Shown here one piece after another: positions 18,313 to 26,615 of a stretch of 64,000 nt of DNA; positions within the stretch are counted from its first letter, which is position 1; each line of letters opens with the position of its first letter. The notes beneath the pieces are model-generated. The model had not been told where the DNA came from. It was given only the letters and a program-made list of their open reading frames with translations, and made no database searches. Origin of the DNA: Streptomyces sp. 378 (GTDB taxonomy: Bacteria; Actinomycetota; Actinomycetes; Streptomycetales; Streptomycetaceae). A program made the position numbers and the translations under genes. Where the stretch lies: positions 1 to 64,000 of the forward strand of contig NZ_JASKMS010000018.1 of NCBI RefSeq assembly GCF_030124145.1. Direction: 5' to 3'.

Positions 18313-18849
18313 TCAGCCGTAGGTGTCGCCCGGACCGGTGCTGCCGGGGGCGCGCAGCGGGCCGTAGCGGCGCGCGGGGCCGCCCGGCCCCTGCACCTTG
18401 ATCAGCTTCACCGTGCCGTGCCCCAGGTCCTCGTTGAGGCGCGCGACCAGCGTGGGCGCGAGCAACCGGAGGTTCGTCGCCCAGGCCGTCGAGTCGCAGC
18501 GCACCGTCAGGACGTGCTCGTCCTCGTCGTACCTCTCCGGGACGCAGTGCTTGGCCACGTCCTCGCCGACGATCTGCGGCCAGCGGCCCATCACCCCGCC
18601 CACCGCGGCCGGAGCCTCCCAGCCCCGCTCGGTGATCAGCCGGTTGATCGCGGACCCGAGCGCCATGGGGTCGCGCCCGTCGGCTCGTGCGCCGGAGCGC
18701 AGACCGCCGCGGCGCGCCTGCTTCTTCTGCTGTGCGGCGTCCCCACGCGCGCGTGCGGCTTCCCTGGCGGCCCGCAGCGCCACACGCGCGAGGTCGACAC
18801 CGGAGGGCTCGGGGGACTTCCCGGCGCCCCCGGATGTGTTCTGCGTCAT
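18313..18849 (-). CDS. dciA: DciA-type (DUF721) helicase-loading protein
   Basis: This is a 178-residue protein. Residues about 60-155 form the DUF721 domain: PMALGSAINRLITERGWEA, VMGRWPQIVGEDVAKHCVPE, LTVRCDSTAWATNLRLLAP and LVARLNEDLGHGTVKLIKV. DciA is the ancestral loader of the DnaB replicative helicase in bacteria lacking DnaC or DnaI. dnaB is in this window (59770). The N-terminal 55 residues are basic and likely disordered. The start overlaps the recF stop as ATGA, so the two are coupled. Confidence 0.9.
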   Translation of the reverse strand: MTQNTSGGAGKSPEPSGVDLARVALRAAREAARARGDAAQQKKQARRGGLRSGARADGRDPMALGSAINRLITERGWEAPAAVGGVMGRWPQIVGEDVAKHCVPERYDEDEHVLTVRCDSTAWATNLRLLAPTLVARLNEDLGHGTVKLIKVQGPGGPARRYGPLRAPGSTGPGDTYG

Positions 18850-19967
18850 ACGCGCTCCACCGTCCCCTCGGACACGGCGAACCGCGTCCCGGACAGCACG
18901 TGCGGTACGTCGTCGTCGACGGCGGCCGTCACCAGGACCTGCTCGCCGGGCGCGACCAACTCGGCGAGGCGCTCCCGGCGACGGGTGTCCAGCTCCGCGA
19001 AGACGTCGTCGAGCACCAGCACCGGCTCGTTGCCCTCTGCCCTGAGCAGGTCGTACGAGGCCAGGCGCAGCGCCAGCGCGTAGGACCAGGACTCGCCGTG
19101 GGAGGCGTAGCCCTTGGCGGGGAGCTGGCCGAGCTTGAGCTGGAGGTCGTCCCGGTGCGGGCCGATCAGGGTGACGCCACGCTCGATCTCCTGCTTGCGG
19201 GCCTCGGTGAGCGCCGCCATCAGCTGTTCGAAGAGGTCCTCACGGGTGTGTGCCTCGCCCGGCGCGGACGGCTTGTACTCCAGTGCGATCGGGCCGCCGC
19301 CGGGGGCGAGCTGCTCGTAGGCCTTGTCGGCCAGCGGCTGGATCGTGGCGATCAGGTCCAGGCGCTGGGCAAGCAACTCGGCGCCCGCGCGCGCGAGATG
19401 CTGATCCCACACGTCCAGCGTGGACATGTCCATGGTGCGGCCGCCGTGCCGACGGGCCAGCGCGGCCGACTTCAGCAGAGTGTTGCGCTGTCTGAGGACC
19501 CGGTCGTAGTCGGACCGGACCCCGGCCATGCGCGGGGAGCGGGCGGTGATCAGCTCGTCGAGGAAGCGGCGCCGCTCACCGGGGTCGCCCTTGACCAGTG
19601 CGAGATCCTCGGGAGCGAACAGCACCGTCCGGACGATCCCCAGCACATCACGCGGCCTGACCTGCGAGGACCTGTTGATACGGGCCCGGTTGGCACGGCC
19701 CGGGTTGAGCTCCAGTTCGACGAGCTGCTGCCGTTCACCCTGCCGGACCTGGGCCCGGATGATCGCGCGATCGGCGCCCATGCGGACCAGGGGGGCGTCG
19801 GAGGAGACCCGGTGGCTGCCGAGGGTGGCGAGATAGCCGACGGCCTCGACGAGGTTGGTCTTGCCCTGCCCGTTCGGCCCGACGAAGGCCGTCACCCCGG
19901 GGTCGAGCGGGACCTCGACCCGGGGGTACGAGCGGAAGTCGGCCAGCGACAGATGCGTGACGTGCAT
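18846..19967 (-). CDS. recF: DNA replication/repair protein RecF
   Basis: This is a 373-residue SMC-like ATPase that loads RecA at gapped DNA with RecO and RecR. Walker A is GPNGQGKT (residues 30-37) after LSLADFRSYPRVEV. The signature region IGPHRDDLQL and Walker B LVLDDVFAELD are present. The length matches the family (about 370). It follows gnd by 31 bases and leads into dciA, in the conserved dnaN-gnd-recF-dciA-gyrB order of Streptomyces. Confidence 0.98.
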   Translation of the reverse strand: MHVTHLSLADFRSYPRVEVPLDPGVTAFVGPNGQGKTNLVEAVGYLATLGSHRVSSDAPLVRMGADRAIIRAQVRQGERQQLVELELNPGRANRARINRSSQVRPRDVLGIVRTVLFAPEDLALVKGDPGERRRFLDELITARSPRMAGVRSDYDRVLRQRNTLLKSAALARRHGGRTMDMSTLDVWDQHLARAGAELLAQRLDLIATIQPLADKAYEQLAPGGGPIALEYKPSAPGEAHTREDLFEQLMAALTEARKQEIERGVTLIGPHRDDLQLKLGQLPAKGYASHGESWSYALALRLASYDLLRAEGNEPVLVLDDVFAELDTRRRERLAELVAPGEQVLVTAAVDDDVPHVLSGTRFAVSEGTVERV

Positions 19968-19998
19968 GGTCGTTTCGCCGACCTCCCTCGGTGCTCGG

Positions 19999-20874
19999 TT
20001 ACTTCTTCTCGACCGCGTGGCCGCCGAACTGGTTCCGCAGTGCCGCGATCATCTTCATCTGGGGCGAGTCCTCCTGCCGGGAGGCGAACCGCGCGAACAG
20101 CGACGCGGTGATCGCCGGCAGCGGCACCGCGTTGTCGATGGCGGCTTCCACAGTCCAGCGTCCCTCGCCGGAGTCCTGTGCATAACCCCGGAGCTCGTCC
20201 AGGTGCTCGTCTTCGTCGAGCGCGTTGACCGCGAGGTCGAGCAGCCAGGAACGGATGACCGTGCCCTCCTGCCAGGAGCGGAAGACCTCCCGGACGTCCG
20301 TCACGGAGTCGACCTTCTCCAGCAGCTCCCAGCCCTCGGCGTAGGCCTGCATCATCGCGTACTCGATGCCGTTGTGGACCATCTTCGCGAAGTGACCCGC
20401 GCCCACCTTGCCGGCGTGCACCGAACCGAAGTCGCCCTCCGGCTTGAGGGCGTCGAAGACCGGCTGAACCTTGGCGACGTTCTCCTTGTCGCCGCCGTAC
20501 ATCAGCGCGTAGCCGTTCTCCAGGCCCCAGACGCCGCCGGAGACACCGCAGTCGACGAAGCCGATGCCCTTCGCCGCCAGTTCCTCGGCGTGCTTCTCGT
20601 CGTCGGTCCAGCGGGAGTTGCCGCCGTCCACGACGACATCGCCCGGCTCCAGCAGCTCGGCGAGCTCGTCGATGGTGGACTGCGTGGGCTCGCCCGCCGG
20701 GACCATCACCCAGATCACGCGCGGAGCGCTGAGCTTGCCCACAAGCTCTTCCAGGCTGTGAACATCGGCGAGGTCCGGGTTGCGGTCGTATCCGTGGACG
20801 GTGTGACCTGCGCGGCGAATCCGCTCGCGCATGTTGCCGCCCATCTTGCCGAGGCCGACGAGACCGAGCTCCAT
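19999..20874 (-). CDS. gnd: 6-phosphogluconate dehydrogenase, decarboxylating (short type)
   Basis: This 291-residue enzyme of the oxidative pentose phosphate pathway converts 6-phosphogluconate to ribulose 5-phosphate. The N-terminal Rossmann motif is GLVGLGKMGGNM. The substrate site has VDGGNS, CGVSGGVWGLENGYALMYGG and the catalytic lysine in KMVHNGIEYAMMQAY. At about 290 residues it belongs to the short GndA/YqeC-like branch, often NAD-dependent, and lacks the long C-terminal half of E. coli Gnd. Its presence between dnaN and recF is characteristic of Streptomyces. Confidence 0.95.
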   Translation of the reverse strand: MELGLVGLGKMGGNMRERIRRAGHTVHGYDRNPDLADVHSLEELVGKLSAPRVIWVMVPAGEPTQSTIDELAELLEPGDVVVDGGNSRWTDDEKHAEELAAKGIGFVDCGVSGGVWGLENGYALMYGGDKENVAKVQPVFDALKPEGDFGSVHAGKVGAGHFAKMVHNGIEYAMMQAYAEGWELLEKVDSVTDVREVFRSWQEGTVIRSWLLDLAVNALDEDEHLDELRGYAQDSGEGRWTVEAAIDNAVPLPAITASLFARFASRQEDSPQMKMIAALRNQFGGHAVEKK

Positions 20875-21080
20875 CAGTTGTGTTCCTTAGGTTCTGCGAC
20901 GTGGCGTGGCGGCACGTGCGTACCGCCAGGCACTTTCGTACCCGCGTCCGAGCCTAAACCCGGACGCTCACGCACATCTGTGGGCATACGCGCTCACTCG
21001 TACGCCCTCACCTGCGGCTTTGTCCTCAGCCTGTGGACAGAGCCGGTGATCCACCGCGTCCCGCCGACCGTCGGACGGGC

Positions 21081-22211
21081 TCAGCCGCTGAGGCGCACCG
21101 GCATGATCAGGTACTTGTAGGCCTCGTCCGCCTCGGCGTCCAGCGCCGGCTTGCCGCTGAGCAGCGCGGGCTTGGTGGACGTCGTGAAGGACAGCTGGGC
21201 CACCGGGGAGTCGATGGCGCTCAGGCCGTCCAGCAGGAACGTCGGGTTGAAGGCGATCGAGACGTCGTCGCCCTCCAGCTGGGCGTCGACCCTTTCCACA
21301 GCCTGTGCGTCGTCGCTGGAACCGGCCTCAAGGATGAGCACGCCCTGCTCGAAGCTGAGCCGCACCGGGGTGTTGCGCTCGGCGACCAGGGCCACGCGCT
21401 TGACGGCCTCCACGAAGGGGGCCGTCTCGATCACGGCGACGCTGTTGAACTCCGTCGGGAACAGCGAACGGTACTTCGGGAGGTCACCCTCCAGCAGACG
21501 GGTCGTCGTACGGCGGCCCGCGCCCTCGAAGCCGATCAGGCCCTCGCCCGAGCCCCCGCCGGACAGCGCCAGGATCACCTGGTCGCCGCTGGTCAGGGCC
21601 TTGGCGGTGTCCAGGAGGGTCTTGGCGGGCACCAGGGCGACCGCGGAGGCGTCCGGGTTCTCCGGCTTCCACAGGAACTCGCGGACCGCGAAGCGGTAGC
21701 GGTCGGTGGACGCCAGCGTGACGGTGTCGCCCTCGATCTCGATGCGGACACCGGTGAGGACGGGCAGCGTGTCGTCACGGCCGGCCGCGATGGCGACCTG
21801 GGAGGCGGCGGAGGCGAAGACCTCGCCGGGGACCGTGCCGGTCGCGTTCGGCATCTGCGGCAGGGCCGGGTACTCCTCCACAGGCAGGGTGTGGAGTGTG
21901 AACCGGGAGGAGCCGCAGACCACGGTCGCCCGTACACCGTCTGTGGAAATCTCCACCGGCCGGTTGGGGAGCGCGCGGCAGATGTCCGCGAGCAGGCGGC
22001 CGGAGACCAGGACCGTGCCCTCCTCGTCGACCTCGGCCTCCACGGAGACCCGCGCCGAGACCTCGTAGTCGAAGCTGGACAGGCTCAGCTGGCCTTCCTC
22101 GGCCTTCAGCAGCAGGCCGGCGAGGACAGGCGCCGGCGGACGGGCCGGGAGGCTGCGTGCCGCCCAGGCCACTGCCTCCGCGAGTACGTCGCGTTCCACC
22201 CGGATCTTCAC
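21081..22211 (-). CDS. dnaN: DNA polymerase III sliding clamp (beta subunit)
   Basis: This is a 376-residue processivity clamp. The GTG at 22211 is chosen because AGGAGG lies eight bases upstream and the protein starts MKIRVERDVLAEAVAWAAR like known clamps. Three tandem clamp folds are seen, with the hydrophobic pocket region VRLSFEQGVLILEAG and the C-terminal YKYLIMPVRLSG tail. It is transcribed away from oriC and is separated from gnd by 206 bases without a gene. Confidence 0.98.
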   Translation of the reverse strand: MKIRVERDVLAEAVAWAARSLPARPPAPVLAGLLLKAEEGQLSLSSFDYEVSARVSVEAEVDEEGTVLVSGRLLADICRALPNRPVEISTDGVRATVVCGSSRFTLHTLPVEEYPALPQMPNATGTVPGEVFASAASQVAIAAGRDDTLPVLTGVRIEIEGDTVTLASTDRYRFAVREFLWKPENPDASAVALVPAKTLLDTAKALTSGDQVILALSGGGSGEGLIGFEGAGRRTTTRLLEGDLPKYRSLFPTEFNSVAVIETAPFVEAVKRVALVAERNTPVRLSFEQGVLILEAGSSDDAQAVERVDAQLEGDDVSIAFNPTFLLDGLSAIDSPVAQLSFTTSTKPALLSGKPALDAEADEAYKYLIMPVRLSG

Positions 22212-23071
22212 TGTTGCCGCCTCCTGCTGTTGCCGGCGCTTCTCGCTCTGCCTGGCCCTCGTCGTCTGTCGTGGTGTCGACGGTCCCTGTGAGGGGGAGG
22301 ACACCGGGGACCAGTCTGACGCACGGCACTGACAGTAGGTGCCTCTCGGGGTCAAGTCGTGACGAGGGGCGGCCGGGCACCGAAGAGCGAGTTGTGCACA
22401 GGGCCCGCTTCGAAACGGATTCCCAGCTCTCTCTAGTTGGGAGTAGTAGTAGGGCCTGTGGATACCGTGGATAACCTCGTTTGCCCAGCTCAGAGCGGGA
22501 ATTTTGTCCACGGGCCCTGTGGGTGGAGGCGGTGGACAACCGGGCGCATCTGTGGAGAACAGAAAGTTCTGCACACGCCGTGCACAGGATGAGGCGAGTT
22601 CTCCCCAACGCCGTCCCCAGGTTTACCCACGTTTCCCACAGCCCAATCCGGCACCTTCGTGTGACGCCTTTCACTCGACCTGGTGAGGAGACGCGTCGCG
22701 TTGCCGAACAGTGGACAGGCATGTGGAGAAGGGGCCGATCGCTGGGGACAACCGCCCCCAGCCTGTGGGCGGCCGGTGGACAACTCGGTGCACAGCCTGT
22801 GGATCATTCCGTCGTCCACAGTCTGTGGAGATCCTTCGTCCACCAATCCACAGGCAGCTGAACTGGTCTGATGGTCTTTCAACAGCGGTGCCTGTGGACA
22901 CGATCTGGACAACTCCCCGATCCCCAGGATGTGGACGGCAGAAAGTCCCCGAATCTGTGGAGGGAGGCCGTAACCCGGCGACTAATCGAACACCGGGTTG
23001 CGGCTCGGTGCGTGACGCGAGGGTCGCTGAACCGGCCCGAGGGCTCGGAAACCGGTCCGCACGGCCGCGGG

Positions 23072-23095
23072 AGGGACCCCGGATCCGGGGTCCCT
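23072..23095. repeat. 24-bp perfect palindrome after dnaA
   Basis: Bases 23072-23083 and 23084-23095 are exact reverse complements with no loop bases (AGGGACCCCGGA and its complement). It lies 26 bases beyond the dnaA terminator hairpin, on the oriC side. It could be a second terminator, a cruciform or a protein site. Confidence 0.6.
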
Positions 23096-23120
23096 GGCGC
23101 CGACGGGCCCGGACATGAGA

Positions 23121-23152
23121 AGGGCGCTCCCGGGAAAATCCGGGAGCGCCCT
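23121..23152 (-). terminator. Terminator hairpin of dnaA
   Basis: Arms 23121-23133 (AGGGCGCTCCCGG) and 23140-23152 are perfect complements around the loop GAAAAT. It lies 76 bases beyond the dnaA stop at 23228. It would keep dnaA transcription from entering oriC. Confidence 0.8.
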
Positions 23153-23227
23153 CAGTGGCGGCCTCACGGCCTCACGGCCTCAGTGCCCTCATGGGTCTTG
23201 GCCGTCAGCGGCCTTGCGCCGTCGTCG

Positions 23228-25336
23228 TCAGCCGTTCTTGATGCGGTTGGTGAGTTCCGTGACCTGGTTGTAGATGGAGCGGCGCTCGGCCATCAGATTG
23301 CGGATCTTGCGATCCGCGTGCATGACGGTGGTGTGGTCGCGCCCGCCGAACAGCGCGCCGATCTTCGGCAGCGACAGATCCGTCAGCTCACGGCACAGGT
23401 ACATGGCGATCTGGCGGGCGGTGACGAGGGCCCGGCCACGCGAGGTGCCGCACAGGTCCTCGACCGTCAGACCGAAGTAGTCCGCCGTCGCGCCCATGAT
23501 GGCCGTCGACGTGATCTCGGGCGCCGAATCGTCGCCACCGGGGATGAGGTCCTTCAGAACGATCTCCGTCAGCCCCAGATCCACCGGCTGCCGGTTGAGC
23601 GAGGCGAACGCCGTGACCCGGATCAGCGCGCCCTCCAGCTCACGGATGTTGCGCGAGATCCGGGACGCGATGAACTCCAGCACCTCCGGCGGAGCGTTCA
23701 GCTGCTCCTGCACCGCCTTCTTGCGGAGGATCGCGATACGCGTCTCCAGCTCGGGCGGCTGGACGTCCGTGATCAGACCCCACTCGAAACGGTTCCGCAG
23801 CCGGTCCTCCAGTGTGACCAGCTGCTTCGGCGGCCGGTCGGAGGACAGCACGATCTGCTTGTTGGCGTTGTGGAGCGTGTTGAAGGTGTGGAAGAACTCC
23901 TCCTGCGTCGACTCCTTGTCCGCCAGGAACTGAATGTCGTCGACGAGCAGGATGTCCATCTCGCGGTACCGCTTGCGGAAGCTGTCTCCCTTGCCGTCGC
24001 GGATGGAGTTGATGAACTCGTTGGTGAACTCCTCGGAGCTCACGTACCGCACCCGCGTGCCCGGGTAGAGGCTGCGGGCGTAGTGCCCGATCGCGTGCAG
24101 CAGGTGCGTCTTGCCGAGCCCGGACTCCCCGTAGATGAACAAGGGGTTGTACGCCTTGGCCGGCGCCTCGGCCACGGCGACCGCGGCCGCGTGCGCGAAG
24201 CGATTGGAGGCGCCGATGACGAACGTGTCGAAGAGGTACTTCGGGTTCAGCCGGGCGGTGGGCTCACCCGGGCCGGCCGCCGGCGCAGGCTGCGCTGCCA
24301 GGGGGCCGGGCGCACCGGTCGTGGGCAGGTTCGGGCCGACCGGGCCGCCCCGGTGGACGTGTCCCGAGCCGGCCGGCGGGTCCGGCAGCTCCCGGCGAAC
24401 CGGGTCACGCTGCTCGTAGTCGCCGCGTGACGACTCGTATTCGGAGCGCTGCTGCTCATAGGAGGGGCGCTCCGCGGGCTGGGGGCGGTAGTCCTGGGAG
24501 GGCGGACCGTAGGAGTCCTTCGACCCGTAGGTGTCCTTCGGCCCCGATCCGTAGGAGTCCTGGGGGTTGTACGCGTCCTGGGAGCCGTACGGGTCCTGCC
24601 CGGGTGACGCGTACGGGTCACGCTCGGGGAACCCGAGGCGCTGCTGCTGCCAGCCGTACTCGTCCTGCCGCGACGGACGCGGCCAGGCGCCGGGCTCGGG
24701 GCGCTGGTACTCGGAGGGGTAGGCGGGACGCGCCGAGGGAAGCTGATCTGCGCGCGTAGGCGGAAGCTGGTCACCGGCCTGACCGGGCAGCTGGTCGGCC
24801 CGGTGGCGGCCGTACCCCTCATAGCCGTCGCGGTCCCGGCGGTCATGACCGTCGCGGTCCTTGCGCTCGTAGCCGTCCCGGTCGGGGCGCTCGTATCCTT
24901 CGCGGTCACGGTGGTCGTATCCGTCCCGGTCCGTGCGGTCGTAGCCGTCCCGGTCAGGGCGGTCGTAGCCGTCGCGGTCCTGGCGGGTGGCCGGAAGCTC
25001 GGGCTCCTCGTAGCGCGACTGGTGGCGGGTCTGGGGAGCCTGGGGGGCCGGGGGGTCGCCCGCGGAGTCGTCGACGGTGATCGCGATCCGGATCGGGCGC
25101 CCGCACTCACGGCTCAGCGTCTCGCTGACGATCGGCGCCAGCCGGCCTTCGAGCACGCCCTTCGCGAACTCGTTCGGTACGGCGAGCAGGGCGGTGTCCG
25201 CGACCAGCGCCAGCGGCTGGCAGCGGCGGATCCAGTGCTCGTCCTTTCCTTCGACCCCTTGGCTGCGGCCCTCCCCGAGGAGCTGCTCCAATACGCGTGG
25301 CCACACTGCGGCAAGATCGGCAGGTACGTCAGCCAC
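23228..25336 (-). CDS. dnaA: Chromosomal replication initiator DnaA, with an extended domain II
   Basis: This 702-residue protein has a GTG start at 25336. Domain I is residues 1-95 (VWPRVLEQLLGEG, LALVADTALLAVPNEFAKG). Domain II (about 96-370) is very long, hydrophilic and repetitive, with seven 8-residue units at 119-174 and further DPYGSQD-type units. Domain III has Walker A GESGLGKTH near residue 405 and Walker B ILLVDDIQFL. Domain IV binds DNA through DLCGTSRGRALVTARQIAMYL and FGGRDHTTVMHA. Streptomyces DnaA is already long (about 620-660), and this one is longer still. It binds oriC and its own promoter. Confidence 0.99.
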   Translation of the reverse strand: MADVPADLAAVWPRVLEQLLGEGRSQGVEGKDEHWIRRCQPLALVADTALLAVPNEFAKGVLEGRLAPIVSETLSRECGRPIRIAITVDDSAGDPPAPQAPQTRHQSRYEEPELPATRQDRDGYDRPDRDGYDRTDRDGYDHRDREGYERPDRDGYERKDRDGHDRRDRDGYEGYGRHRADQLPGQAGDQLPPTRADQLPSARPAYPSEYQRPEPGAWPRPSRQDEYGWQQQRLGFPERDPYASPGQDPYGSQDAYNPQDSYGSGPKDTYGSKDSYGPPSQDYRPQPAERPSYEQQRSEYESSRGDYEQRDPVRRELPDPPAGSGHVHRGGPVGPNLPTTGAPGPLAAQPAPAAGPGEPTARLNPKYLFDTFVIGASNRFAHAAAVAVAEAPAKAYNPLFIYGESGLGKTHLLHAIGHYARSLYPGTRVRYVSSEEFTNEFINSIRDGKGDSFRKRYREMDILLVDDIQFLADKESTQEEFFHTFNTLHNANKQIVLSSDRPPKQLVTLEDRLRNRFEWGLITDVQPPELETRIAILRKKAVQEQLNAPPEVLEFIASRISRNIRELEGALIRVTAFASLNRQPVDLGLTEIVLKDLIPGGDDSAPEITSTAIMGATADYFGLTVEDLCGTSRGRALVTARQIAMYLCRELTDLSLPKIGALFGGRDHTTVMHADRKIRNLMAERRSIYNQVTELTNRIKNG
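24815..24982 (-). repeat. Seven tandem 24-bp repeats in dnaA domain II
   Basis: Residues 119-174 are seven 8-residue units of the form xDRDGYDR, with small changes such as DREGYER and DRDGHDR. They are encoded by exactly 7 x 24 bases. The unit is rich in Asp, Arg and Tyr. It lies in the flexible linker, so copy-number change by slippage would keep the frame. Confidence 0.9.
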
Positions 25337-25710
25337 AGGGCACGCTCTCTCACAGGTCCCACGAACGTGTGGTTCTGGGACGGCTCGGGATGTAAATCGG
25401 GTGGGGCAGGGATAAGGGAACGAATCGGAGTTCCGTCACGGTAGTCAGGGCGGCCGGTACGGTTCAAGTTGTTGTCCCCAGCCTGTGGACAAGTGTCTCC
25501 CGGCGACTCCCGGTTTGACCGGATGGCGTAGCCGCGCGTACCGTAACCAGGTCGAGTTGTCGATGGCTGCTGCCGCCTGCCTCCGATGGGCACAGATCAT
25601 TTGGGTGATCGGTCAGCGGTGCACTCGGGCGTAACTGCGAGCTACTCGTGGGCGCACGGTGACAGCCAAGACGGCACCCCGCAACCACCGATTTCTTCTG
25701 GAGCCCTCGA
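25337..25710. promoter_or_regulatory. dnaA-rpmH divergent promoter region with a DnaA box pair
   Basis: This 374-base gap has no gene. Two DnaA boxes face each other three bases apart: TTGTCCCCA (25472-25480) and the perfect consensus box TGTGGACAA (25484-25492, minus orientation). They lie about 140-155 bases upstream of the dnaA start, where known Streptomyces dnaA promoters are autoregulated by such a pair. The rpmH promoter must also be here. Confidence 0.8.
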
Positions 25711-25848
25711 GTGAGCAAGCGCACCTTCCAGCCGAACAACCGCCGTCGCGCGAAGACCCACGGCTTCCGCCTGCGGATGCGTACCCGTGCCGGTCGCGCG
25801 ATTCTCGCGAACCGCCGCAGCAAGGGTCGCGCCAGCCTGTCCGCCTGA
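25711..25848 (+). CDS. rpmH: Ribosomal protein bL34
   Basis: This 45-residue protein starts at the GTG at 25711 after GGAG. The sequence begins SKRTFQPNNRRRAKTHGF and continues RLRMRTRAGRAILANRRSKG, the standard very basic L34. It is the first gene of the rightward rpmH-rnpA-yidD-yidC-jag-rsmG run and is divergent from dnaA, as in most bacteria. Confidence 0.98.
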   Translation: MSKRTFQPNNRRRAKTHGFRLRMRTRAGRAILANRRSKGRASLSA

Positions 25849-25869
25849 TCCCGATCAGGTCATGACGTC

Positions 25870-26241
25870 GTGCTGCCTACCGAGCATCGGCTGAGGCGGC
25901 GCGAGGACTTCGCGACCGCGGTACGACGAGGACGCCGGGCCGGACGCCCGCTCCTCGTCGTCCACCTACGTAGCGGTTCCACGGACCCGCACGCGCCTGG
26001 GGAGAGCGCTCCCCCGACGCGTGCGGGTTTCGTCGTGAGCAAAGCAGTGGGTGGCGCGGTCGTGCGCAACAAGGTGAAGCGCAGGCTTCGCCACCTGATG
26101 CGCGAGCGAGTCGCCCAGCTGCCCCCCGGTAGCCTGGTAGTCGTACGAGCGCTGCCCGGATCGGGCGACGCCGACCATGCACAGCTGGCCCGAGACCTGG
26201 ATGCCGCTCTCCAGCGGTTGCTGGGAGGGGGCGCGCGATGA
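25870..26241 (+). CDS. rnpA: Ribonuclease P protein component
   Basis: This 123-residue basic protein assists the RNase P RNA in maturing tRNA 5' ends. It starts at a GTG, 21 bases after rpmH. Typical motifs are RRREDFATAVRRGRRAG, GFVVSKAVGGAVVRNKVKRR and LRHLMRERVAQLP; the RNR-like tract RNKVKRRLR is the family signature. Its stop overlaps the next gene's ATG (ATGA). Confidence 0.97.
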   Translation: MLPTEHRLRRREDFATAVRRGRRAGRPLLVVHLRSGSTDPHAPGESAPPTRAGFVVSKAVGGAVVRNKVKRRLRHLMRERVAQLPPGSLVVVRALPGSGDADHAQLARDLDAALQRLLGGGAR

Positions 26242-26612
26242 AGTACCCGCTGCTGGCTCTGATCAAGCTCTATCAGTGGACGATCAGTCCGCTGCTCGGG
26301 CCGGTCTGCAAGTACTACCCGTCGTGCTCCCACTACGGCTTCACGGCCATCGACCGGCATGGTGCCCTCAAGGGAACGGCACTCACGGCCTGGCGCATCC
26401 TGCGATGCAATCCGTGGTCGCTGGGCGGTGTGGACCATGTCCCGCCGCGCAAGCGTCCCCGGTGGCACGAAATGCTGCGCACCGCGTGGCGCGCACGCAA
26501 GGGCGGGCCCTCCGCCGCCGGACCGGCCACCGAGGGACAGACTTCTCCCACAAGTCCGTCGAGTCCTTCGAGCCCGGCCGCAGAGACACCGTCCCATGCC
26601 CAAGGAGCATGA
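26238..26612 (+). CDS. yidD: YidD membrane-insertion efficiency factor
   Basis: This is a 124-residue protein. Residues 1-75 are the family core: KLYQWTISPLLGP, CKYYPSCSHYGFTAIDRHG and RILRCNPWSLGGVDHVP, with the conserved cysteines. The C-terminal 45 residues are a charged, Ser/Pro-rich tail. It sits at the membrane and helps YidC insert proteins. It overlaps rnpA by four bases and lies four bases before yidC. Confidence 0.96.
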   Translation: MKYPLLALIKLYQWTISPLLGPVCKYYPSCSHYGFTAIDRHGALKGTALTAWRILRCNPWSLGGVDHVPPRKRPRWHEMLRTAWRARKGGPSAAGPATEGQTSPTSPSSPSSPAAETPSHAQGA

Positions 26613-26615
26613 TTA

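Larger units (their letters stand above)
22212..23227. other. oriC: Chromosomal origin of replication, oriC
   Basis: This is the 1,016-base gap between dnaN and dnaA. DnaA-box-like 9-mers related to TTGTCCACA cluster at 22392-22912. Plus-oriented examples are TTGTCCACG (22504) and TCGTCCACA (22812). Minus-oriented examples are TGTGGATAC (22457), CGTGGATAA (22466), GGTGGACAA (22531 and 22775), TGTGGAGAA (22551 and 22722), TGGGGACAA (22743), TGTGGATCA (22798), TGTGGACAC (22893) and TCTGGACAA (22904). Weaker ones fill the spaces. Both orientations and many non-perfect boxes are the known style of Streptomyces oriC. No protein gene is supported inside it. The dnaA-side 200 bases hold two hairpins. 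Confidence 0.95.

Noticed and set aside
23158..23182. Triplicate CGGCCTCA motif after dnaA
   Set aside because: Three short copies are too few and too simple to separate from chance in 70 percent GC DNA.
22212..23227. Protein-coding frames inside oriC
   Set aside because: Several open frames of 60-140 codons exist, but they cross DnaA boxes, lack ribosome sites and have no family resemblance.
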